Origin: Flavobacteriales bacterium
GTDB lineage: Bacteria; Bacteroidota; Bacteroidia; Flavobacteriales_E; Vicingaceae
Length of the DNA stretch: 46,091 nt
Assembly (NCBI GenBank): GCA_029262875.1
Contig: JAJCYO010000012.1
Coordinates: 1-46,091, forward strand
Reading direction: 5' to 3'
Part shown: positions 40,839-46,091 of the stretch, piece after piece
Layout: every line of letters starts with the position of its first letter
How positions within the stretch are numbered: the stretch's first letter is position 1
Notes under the pieces: generated by a model
What the model was told of the DNA's origin: nothing
Databases searched by the model: none
Seen by the model: the letters and a program-made list of their open reading frames with translations, nothing else
Position numbers and translations under genes: made by a program

Positions 40839-42176
40839 TTATTGTAATTTATTTTCATAATCCAACCCTAAATGCGTAATTAAATCTTCACCTTGTAAGT
40901 AACGTAACGTGTTTTTTAATTTCATTTCTTGTTTAAAAATATCATGTAAAGGCTGCATATTTTTAGCTGGCGTTTGTGGTGCTTTAAAGAAGAATGATAA
41001 CCATTCTTGAATTCCACCCATGTTATATCTTGAAGCTAAATCTAAAAAGATAGCTAAATCTAATACTAAAGGTGCTGCTAAAATAGAATCTCTACATAAG
41101 AAATCTACTTTAATTTGCATTTTGTAACCTAACCATCCGTAAATATCTATATTGTCCCAACCTTCTTTATTATCTCCATGAGGTGGGTAGTAATTAATTC
41201 TAACTTTATGGTACAAATCTTTATATAAATCAGGATTTTTTTCTGGTTCTAGAATGGAATCTAATACACTTAATTTAGACATCTCTTTAGTTTTGAATGA
41301 TGCAGGATCATCTAAAACTTCACCATCTCTGTTACCTAAAATATTAGTAGAAAACCATCCAGAAATACCTAGCGATCTCGTTTTTAATCCTGGAGCCAAA
41401 ATCGTTTTCATTAATGTTTGACCAGTTTTAAAATCTTTACCACAAATAGGAGTGTTGTTGTTTTTTGCCAATTGTACTAATGCAGGAATATCAGCAGATA
41501 GGTTAGGGGCTCCATTTGCATAAGGAACGCCTTCCATAATTGCAGCATATGCATATATCATACTTGATGGAATGTTTTCATCATTATTTCTCATTCCTTC
41601 CTCTAAACTTTCTATCGTTTGATGAACTGCAGATTCTTCAATATATATTTCGGTAGAACCACACCACACCATTACCAACCTAGCACAATTATTGTTTGTT
41701 TTAAAGTCTCTAATATCTTGCCTTAATTGGTCAGCTAAATCCATTTTAGTAGCACCAGTTTTTACATGACTACCTTCTAGTTTAGTAACATATTTTTTAT
41801 CAAAAACAGCTTTCATGGGTTGTATGGCTTCTAATTCAGTCTTCAACTGTTCCAAAAGATACCTGTCTAATACACCTGCATGTACTGCTGATTCATATAC
41901 ATTTTCTTCAAAAATATCCCAACCACCAAAAGCAACTTTACTTAAGTCTGCCAAAGGAATAAAGTCTTTAATTAATGGCGTTTTATTTTCTGTTCTTTTT
42001 CCAACTCTAATTGTTCCCATTTGACTAGTTGAACCTATAGGTTTTGAAATTCCTTTGTTTACAGCATACACTCCTGCGATAAGAGTTGTCGCTACTGCAC
42101 CCATACCTGGCAATAAAATACCTAGCTTTCCGTCAGCACCTACTATATTTTGACTCATGTTTATTTCTTTATTCAT
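40839..42176 (-). CDS. ino1: Inositol-3-phosphate synthase
   Basis: The product has 445 residues and is full length for myo-inositol-1-phosphate synthases of bacteria. The NAD-binding loop GMGAVATTLIAG (about 24-35) is at the N-terminus, and the catalytic domain shows GKDFKTGQTLMK and NILGNRDG, both diagnostic. It converts glucose 6-phosphate to 1L-myo-inositol 3-phosphate. It overlaps the upstream GDPD gene by eight bases, in an operon with a PAP2_3/Aur1-like enzyme, so inositol is probably destined for lipid head groups. Confidence 0.95.
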   Translation of the reverse strand: MNKEINMSQNIVGADGKLGILLPGMGAVATTLIAGVYAVNKGISKPIGSTSQMGTIRVGKRTENKTPLIKDFIPLADLSKVAFGGWDIFEENVYESAVHAGVLDRYLLEQLKTELEAIQPMKAVFDKKYVTKLEGSHVKTGATKMDLADQLRQDIRDFKTNNNCARLVMVWCGSTEIYIEESAVHQTIESLEEGMRNNDENIPSSMIYAYAAIMEGVPYANGAPNLSADIPALVQLAKNNNTPICGKDFKTGQTLMKTILAPGLKTRSLGISGWFSTNILGNRDGEVLDDPASFKTKEMSKLSVLDSILEPEKNPDLYKDLYHKVRINYYPPHGDNKEGWDNIDIYGWLGYKMQIKVDFLCRDSILAAPLVLDLAIFLDLASRYNMGGIQEWLSFFFKAPQTPAKNMQPLHDIFKQEMKLKNTLRYLQGEDLITHLGLDYENKLQ

Positions 42177-43035
42177 ATAAGATTTGTTGAAGTTTCGGTA
42201 TGTTATCAGTTAAAATAAATTCAGGGTGTTTATTTACGGCATCAACTATTTCACTTTGGATTTTAACATTAAATAGTGCAACTCTTATCTTGTTTTGGTG
42301 AGCATAGTCAATTTTTTGTTTTGTCATATTAGCATTTTGTGCAACTATCCCATACCAATTATTCTGTTTTATAAGCGATAACAAGCCATAAACATCACTA
42401 GTTGCCAGCATTAACTTAAGGTTAGGGTTAATCTTTTGTATTGCTAATAACGCTTCACTTGAACCTGAAGAAATATATGTGTATTCTTGATAATTATACT
42501 TTAGGATTAATTGGACAATTTTAGTTGTGTATAATTCTATAAACTCTTCGAATGAATATTGGTGATTATCATATAACCAAGTTCTAAGGTCTAAATGAAT
42601 TTGTGGTTTAATATTACGTTGAGAAAACTTTTGTAAGACTGTTTCTAATGTTATAATATGTTCATCCAAAAATATATTTGTGTAGAAGTCTCTGTCGTAT
42701 TTAAACCGGTTTAATTCTTCTAAATTATAATCATATAAAAACCCATTTCCGTTGGTTGATGTTTCTAATTTATCATCATGATAAAGTACTAAGTTCAAAT
42801 CTTTTGTAAGTTGTACATCTACTTCAACACCATCAGCATTATATACCTCTATAGCTTTGGTAATGCTTGATAATGAATTTTCTGGCATTTCATTGTAGGC
42901 TGACTGAAAACCAGTTCCTCCATGACCAACAACATAAATAACTCCTCCATTCAAGTTGTTTATAGGGTTTATTTCAGCTTTTTTACAAGATAAAAAGGCT
43001 AGAAAAATAATTAATATAAATAACCTAAAATTCAT
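42169..43035 (-). CDS. Glycerophosphodiester phosphodiesterase-like lipoprotein
   Basis: The product has 288 residues. A lipoprotein signal ends in FLSC with C17 lipidated. The TIM-barrel GDPD signature is present: PENSLSSITKAIE, GVEVDVQLTKD and LYHDD. The first active-site motif is H38-G-G instead of the usual H-R-G, so the catalytic Arg is replaced. It may therefore have altered activity or act on an inositol phosphodiester. Its place between the inositol synthase and a PAP2_3 enzyme fits the latter idea. Confidence 0.85.
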   Translation of the reverse strand: MNFRLFILIIFLAFLSCKKAEINPINNLNGGVIYVVGHGGTGFQSAYNEMPENSLSSITKAIEVYNADGVEVDVQLTKDLNLVLYHDDKLETSTNGNGFLYDYNLEELNRFKYDRDFYTNIFLDEHIITLETVLQKFSQRNIKPQIHLDLRTWLYDNHQYSFEEFIELYTTKIVQLILKYNYQEYTYISSGSSEALLAIQKINPNLKLMLATSDVYGLLSLIKQNNWYGIVAQNANMTKQKIDYAHQNKIRVALFNVKIQSEIVDAVNKHPEFILTDNIPKLQQILYE

Positions 43036-43564
43036 AACTTATCATTCCTTTAAACATTACATTATATCCTATGTAAGAGCCATATTCCTTTTCTGAATAA
43101 TCATAAAATCGTTCGGTATAACCTCCTAAACCAATCGTATTTCCAACCCAACAATTCTTATACAGTCTTATTAAATATCCATTACTGTAAGTATATTCAT
43201 GGATGATATTATTTTTTGAAGCATGTCGTCTTAATGATTTATATATTACATTATTATAATTTATAGAGATAAAGGCTTTTATATTTTCTTTGGTTATTAA
43301 AAAGTATTTATAATCGATTATTATTCCAAGTGCATTTCGGTAATAGAAATAACTATTTTGGTAAGTATTTTTTATACCTATTCCTAAGCTATGGTTTTGA
43401 TGAAGTAAATTCATTTGAATGCCTGTATTTATTCCTGAATAACTTATATGGGAGTTCAATTCGGTTCCAAATTTTATTTTTTCCTTTACTTGTGCTTGAG
43501 CACAAGAAAGATAAATTATAAAGCAAAAAACAAATAATATATGTGCGAAATACTTATAGAGCAT
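43025..43564 (-). CDS. Small outer-membrane beta-barrel-like protein
   Basis: The product has 179 residues. A signal peptide (about 1-24, ending CAQAQ) is followed by alternating aromatic/polar strands (YFYYRNALGIIIDYKYFLI) and a C-terminal Phe (MISYEF), typical of a small eight-stranded outer-membrane barrel. No specific family is recognised. It overlaps its neighbours on both sides by 11 bases, so it is a fixed part of the inositol-lipid operon. Confidence 0.7.
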   Translation of the reverse strand: MLYKYFAHILFVFCFIIYLSCAQAQVKEKIKFGTELNSHISYSGINTGIQMNLLHQNHSLGIGIKNTYQNSYFYYRNALGIIIDYKYFLITKENIKAFISINYNNVIYKSLRRHASKNNIIHEYTYSNGYLIRLYKNCWVGNTIGLGGYTERFYDYSEKEYGSYIGYNVMFKGMISYEF

Positions 43565-44288
43565 TGTTTAACCTAATTTTACTCATTAATAAGTTTTTAA
43601 GTCGAATAATCGGATATGGTAAACTAACTACTAATCCACCTAAAATAGCGTCTAAATAAAAATGATTTGCAGTAATAACAATGACCAATAAAACAAATAG
43701 TGGGTATAATAAAAATAGCCATTTGAAACTGGTATCAGCATACAGTATTATTGCAATGGCTATTAAAAAAGCATTACCAAAATGCATAGATGGAACGGCT
43801 GCATATTGATTAAATAAATTAGAGAAGAAACCATCGTATAAATTTACTTTACTTATTTGTAGTAGAGTGTCAGAAAAACCATGTTCAGGAAGCATTCTTG
43901 GAGGAGCACATGGGTAGGCAATGAAAAATAGAAGAGCAATACTGTTTGCAATTAAAAAACCATTTCTTACCCAATTGTATTTAGAATTATACTTTCTATA
44001 AAGCCATACAAAAAAGACTACTGTTGCAGGTATATGAACGTACATATAAAAGGTGTTTAGAAATTTAATAAGATTGATTCTTGTTAAGAATAATCCTTGT
44101 ATGAGGGGTTCTGTAAATATTCCAAAGCTCTTTTCCAAATCAATTAATTTTCGAGCGTTTTCAAAAGCTGTATTTGCATCTCCAATTGCAATATATCTAG
44201 AAATTTTATAAAAAATTATAAACGAAAAAAATATGGCTAATTCTTTTGCTCCATTTTTTCCTATGTATTTTTTATATAGTTGCACCAT
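43554..44288 (-). CDS. PAP2_3-family (Aur1-like) lipid phosphotransferase
   Basis: The product has 244 residues with about six membrane segments. The PAP2_3 signature is clear: PCAPPRMLPEHGFSDTL (126-142), PSMH with H169, and HFYLD with H209 and D213 for the phosphotransfer triad. This family includes inositol-phosphorylceramide synthases of Aur1 type as well as phosphatases. The downstream inositol-3-phosphate synthase makes transfer of an inositol phosphate to a sphingolipid or diacylglycerol a good inference. It is the first gene of the operon. Confidence 0.88.
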   Translation of the reverse strand: MVQLYKKYIGKNGAKELAIFFSFIIFYKISRYIAIGDANTAFENARKLIDLEKSFGIFTEPLIQGLFLTRINLIKFLNTFYMYVHIPATVVFFVWLYRKYNSKYNWVRNGFLIANSIALLFFIAYPCAPPRMLPEHGFSDTLLQISKVNLYDGFFSNLFNQYAAVPSMHFGNAFLIAIAIILYADTSFKWLFLLYPLFVLLVIVITANHFYLDAILGGLVVSLPYPIIRLKNLLMSKIRLNNAL

Positions 44289-44306
44289 TGTTTATTAATA
44301 ATTGTG

Positions 44307-44382
44307 CCTTCTACCATACTTTAATTGGTTACTATTCTAACTAATCATTTAACCTCAAAACATGGTAAAGTGTAGTAGAAGG
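44307..44382. promoter_or_regulatory. Long inverted repeat in divergent promoter region
   Basis: CCTTCTACCATACTTTA (44307-44323) and its near complement (44366-44382) match at 14 or more of 17 positions. A second inverted pair (ATTGGTTA with TAACTAAT) lies inside. The region separates the inositol operon from the MarR gene, so it could be the MarR operator or a cruciform. There is no T-run for a terminator. Confidence 0.45.
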
Positions 44383-44461
44383 ACTTAATTATACAATTTC
44401 AGGCACAAACTTAAGAAACAAATAACTAAACGGAAACATTTCTTATTCTTTTTGTTTCTGA

Positions 44462-44490
44462 TTGGAATTATGTTTAATTTATTACATTTG
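44462..44490 (+). promoter_or_regulatory. Promoter of MarR gene (leaderless arrangement)
   Basis: TTG (44462-44464), 18 bases, then TACATTTG (44483-44490) is a very good Bacteroidota promoter. Transcription would begin about 44494-44497, coinciding with the ATG at 44495, so the mRNA is probably leaderless. The position also means that the TTG at 44462 is not the start codon. Confidence 0.6.
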
Positions 44491-44494
44491 TATT

Positions 44495-44911
44495 ATGGCA
44501 TATAAAAATGATGAATGTGTTGGTTTAGGTCTAAGACGCTTATCACGAATTGTTGATGAATATATCCGTTCGTGTATTAAAGAATTTGATATTACAGAAA
44601 ATCAAATGAGTTTGTTACTAACACTTTATGAATTAGGACCAGTTTATCAAGGTCAATTAGGGGATCAACTGGCGTTAGAAAGATCTTCAATTAGCAGAAA
44701 TGTAGATAGACTTCAGACAAAAGGATACATTATTAAAGGTAAAGAATACCGTCCTCAAGTGTATCTGAGTAAACAAGGAATCGATTTGGTTAAAAAAATA
44801 CTTCCACTTTGGAAAGAATCTATGGAAGAATTGAAATTAATTATTGGAAAAGATGGGTTGGAAATGGTATCTGTGATAGAGCAAAGAGTTTATGATTCAT
44901 TTAAGGATTGA
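44495..44911 (+). CDS. MarR-family transcriptional regulator
   Basis: Starting at the ATG 44495 the product has 138 residues. A longer frame from TTG at 44462 would begin inside the promoter. The winged helix is visible with ENQMSLLLTLYELG, ALERSSISRNVDRLQTKGYI (recognition helix) and the wing PQVYLSKQG. It is divergent from the inositol-lipid operon and probably controls it or itself through the inverted repeats at 44307-44382. Confidence 0.88.
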   Translation: MAYKNDECVGLGLRRLSRIVDEYIRSCIKEFDITENQMSLLLTLYELGPVYQGQLGDQLALERSSISRNVDRLQTKGYIIKGKEYRPQVYLSKQGIDLVKKILPLWKESMEELKLIIGKDGLEMVSVIEQRVYDSFKD

Positions 44912-44980
44912 AAGGTTTCTATGTGAATTAAAATTCATCAAATTATTTCAGATTAATTTTAATGTTTAAATCAGGACAGT

Positions 44981-45144
44981 ATGATAAAAATATTACTTAT
45001 CGAAAGGAATTTAATTTTATCCGAGACTCTTGGTGCTAGTTTAATCAAGATGAAAGTATATGCGAAAATGGTTACGATACCTTTGATGTTTTAAATTCAA
45101 ATCCCATAGATATTATCGTTATTGATAATTTACAAATATATTAA
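44981..45144 (+). pseudogene. Frameshifted, truncated receiver-domain gene
   Basis: The first frame reads MIKILLIERNLILSETLGASL, closely matching the receiver protein at 17691 (MIKILLVEKNLILSNTLKES). A frameshift near 45041 moves the similarity to another frame (NQDESICENGYDTFDVLNS, then PIDIIVID with the phospho-acceptor Asp), which ends at TAA 45142-45144, less than half the length of the intact paralogue. The copy is thus dead. Confidence 0.8.
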
Positions 45145-45174
45145 AATATTCCTTGTCAATTTTTGTTATACAAT

Positions 45175-45267
45175 TGTAGTACGAAAATGTAGCTCGTTTT
45201 TCGTTGTTTTTTACAATTTTTCATACTACATAAAATTTTACAAAAACATTTTTAGAGTATGTAAAAT
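45175..45267. repeat. Cluster of inverted repeats beside tRNA fragment
   Basis: TTGTAGTACGAAAATGTA (45174-45191) is inverted at 45211-45231 with few differences, and ATTTTACA (45235-45242) is perfectly inverted at 45260-45267. The stretch is extremely AT-rich. This and the receiver pseudogene are all I see between 44,912 and 45,369. The repeats could be recombinase arm sites, given the tRNA fragment 100 bases further on. Confidence 0.4.
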
Positions 45268-45369
45268 TATTTTAGTACTATTGCATTCCTTATAGATAAG
45301 GGGTGTTGAAAGGGTTGATTATAGAGATTTAATAGGTTTGTTTAAGATATTTTGGTAGGTGAGAAATTT

Positions 45370-45394
45370 AGGTTCGAATCCTGCCACCCCGACT
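45370..45394 (+). other. tRNA 3'-end fragment (probable tRNA-Pro), att-like
   Basis: AGGTTCGAATCCTGC CACCCCG A matches the T-arm, acceptor 3' strand and discriminator of a tRNA whose 5' strand would be CGGGGTG, as in Bacteroidota tRNA-Pro. The preceding bases do not form a D-arm or anticodon arm. A 3' tRNA end with its own terminator and no body is the usual trace of integration into a tRNA gene. Confidence 0.65.
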
Positions 45395-45395
45395 A

Positions 45396-45426
45396 AAAAC
45401 CATCTTCCTTAGGTTGATGGTTTTTT
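45396..45426 (+). terminator. Terminator of the tRNA fragment
   Basis: AAAACCATC and GATGGTTTT form a hairpin followed by a run of T. It directly follows the tRNA 3' fragment, so the original transcription end of the lost tRNA gene is retained. Confidence 0.7.
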
Positions 45427-45460
45427 ACAAAAAGGTCAAACTCACCTTAACGAGTGGAAA

Positions 45461-45534
45461 GGGCGCGTAGCTCAGCTGGATAGAGCACCTCCCTTCTAAG
45501 GAGGCGGTCATAGGTTCGAATCCTATCGCGCTCA
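45461..45534 (+). tRNA. tRNA-Arg(TCT)
   Basis: The cloverleaf is complete: acceptor GGGCGCG/CGCGCTC, D-arm GCTC/GAGC, anticodon arm CCTCC-CTTCTAA-GGAGG with anticodon TCT, T-arm ATAGG/CCTAT around TTCGAAT, and discriminator A. CCA is not encoded. Confidence 0.97.
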
Positions 45535-45548
45535 CAAGAGAATGGAAG

Positions 45549-45577
45549 GCTTGCACACAGGGTGTGTGAGCTTTTTT
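45549..45577 (+). terminator. Intrinsic terminator after tRNA-Arg
   Basis: GCTTGCACAC and GTGTGTGAGC pair around AGG, followed by six T residues. Confidence 0.85.
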
Positions 45578-45706
45578 GTTCTTCAACGAATCAAGTTTAC
45601 TTGAATGAGTAAGGAAGAACAAAAAAGCTTAGAACGCGAAGCGTTCACATATTCCATTTTGACCTTGGAGAAGTTTGGATCTTTATCCTCTTTTCCCAAA
45701 ACATCC

Positions 45707-45791
45707 AGAGAGGTGGCCGAGTGGCTTAAGGCGCACGCTTGGAAAGCGTGTATATGGTAACATATCGAGGGTTCGAATCCCTTCCTCTCTG
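45707..45791 (+). tRNA. tRNA-Ser(GGA)
   Basis: Class II tRNA with long variable arm. The acceptor is AGAGAGG/CCTCTCT, the anticodon arm CACGC-TTGGAAA-GCGTG gives anticodon GGA, and the T-arm GAGGG/CCCTT-like stem closes on TTCGAAT, with discriminator G. Confidence 0.96.
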
Positions 45792-45800
45792 CTCAGTAAT

Positions 45801-45847
45801 GGCGTATTATTCAGGAAGTTTTTCTTTTGAATTTTACGCCTTTTTTT
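45801..45847 (+). terminator. Terminator after tRNA-Ser
   Basis: GGCGTA with ATTC nearby pairs with GAAT and TACGCC, followed by seven T residues. The loop is large, so strength is uncertain. Confidence 0.6.
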
Positions 45848-45938
45848 ACCTTTTTATTGTCGATTTCATGTCTCCCCGATGGTGTAAAAACATCAATAAA
45901 GTGTCTATAAGGTTTTAAAATAAATGCACATAGGTATT

Positions 45939-46091
45939 TTAGTGCTTAGCAATCTTCCTAATAAAAACTTCTCCAGAAGTAGTTTTTAAGGTTAAGAAAT
46001 ATATTCCATTTGGAGCATCTAAATCAATAGTAAAATAATTGGTAGAGTTTATTTCTTTAGAGTATAGAACTTGCCCTAAATTATTAATTAA
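45939..46091 (-). CDS. T9SS cargo protein, C-terminal fragment
   Basis: The frame is open from the right edge to TAA at 45939-45941, giving the last 50 residues of a protein on the - strand. They match the end of a T9SS type A sorting domain (INNLGQVLY, NGIYFLTLKT, then FIRKIAKH). The rest of the gene lies beyond the window, so the cargo itself is unknown. Confidence 0.82.
   Translation of the reverse strand, partial: LINNLGQVLYSKEINSTNYFTIDLDAPNGIYFLTLKTTSGEVFIRKIAKH

Noticed and set aside
45299-45305. AGGGGTG as the 5' acceptor strand of an intact tRNA ending at 45392
   Set aside because: Six of seven bases could pair with CACCCCG, but the 94-base span contains no D-arm or anticodon arm, so a complete tRNA is not supported.
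45425-45622. 65-codon frame on the - strand
   Set aside because: It crosses tRNA-Arg and its terminator and shows no protein-like sequence of its own.
1-46091. CRISPR array, integrase, transposase or complete insertion sequence
   Set aside because: I found no regularly spaced direct repeats and no recombinase-like protein on either strand.

Overview
The window is AT-rich DNA from a member of the Bacteroidota, most likely Flavobacteriales or a close relative. The signs are type IX secretion (T9SS) C-terminal sorting domains, promoters of the TTG / TAnnTTTG type, a CarboxypepD_reg-like surface protein, and an RND/TolC efflux operon of Bacteroidota style. No replication, integrase or housekeeping gene in the window fixes the genus.

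Region A (1-17,364, all + strand, 28 tightly packed genes, cut by the left edge) looks like the structural and host-entry/lysis part of a virus or virus-derived particle. About 19 of the 28 products carry one or more predicted membrane segments, mostly on small proteins. With them are a zincin-type peptidase (HEGCH), a beta-propeller protein whose propeller seems to sit inside a jelly-roll-like domain, an N-acetylmuramoyl-L-alanine amidase next to a paralogue that has lost every catalytic residue, membrane-anchored SH3 and peptidoglycan-binding proteins, a holin-like and spanin-like set with an out-of-frame overlap, three large fibre or beta-helix proteins, a GH73 glucosaminidase and an M15 peptidase. 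No terminase, portal, tail tape measure, tail sheath, major capsid protein or integrase is visible. The many small membrane proteins suggest a tailless, membrane-containing virus, but the decisive genes would lie left of the window. This is the best candidate here for an undescribed system.

Region B (17,365-19,973) is a scar-like zone. It holds two gene remnants, a stand-alone receiver protein, a secreted CarboxypepD_reg-like protein, and two tandem homologous structured RNA elements on the - strand. Each RNA is a long rod hairpin placed the same distance (74 nt to the end of a conserved stem) behind a TAnnTTTG promoter element.

Region C (19,974-30,726, + strand) is a redox/envelope-stress cluster: two YceI proteins, an OB-fold protein, DsbA/FrnE, a metallo-beta-lactamase-fold T9SS cargo, peroxiredoxin-type proteins, a CDGSH protein, an NAD(P)H oxidoreductase, DoxX, a thioredoxin-like protein, SRPBCC and a YgiD-type dioxygenase, with MarR and TetR regulators near its end. 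A strong terminator at about 25.4 kb divides it in two.

Region D (30,804-40,727, - strand) has an SDR, an alpha/beta hydrolase and an LpxR-like protein, then a TetR-TolC-adaptor-RND pump operon ending in an acyl-carrier-like protein that lacks the phosphopantetheine serine. Region E (40,839-44,911) is an overlapping four-gene operon for inositol-lipid metabolism (inositol-3-phosphate synthase, GDPD, a small barrel protein, a PAP2_3/Aur1-like enzyme) with a divergent MarR gene.

Region F (44,912-46,091) has a frameshifted copy of the receiver gene, the 3' end of a tRNA (probably tRNA-Pro) with its terminator but no body, intact tRNA-Arg(TCT) and tRNA-Ser(GGA), and the C-terminus of a T9SS cargo protein. 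The tRNA 3' fragment is the signature of an integration junction, so part or all of the window to its left may be an integrated element.
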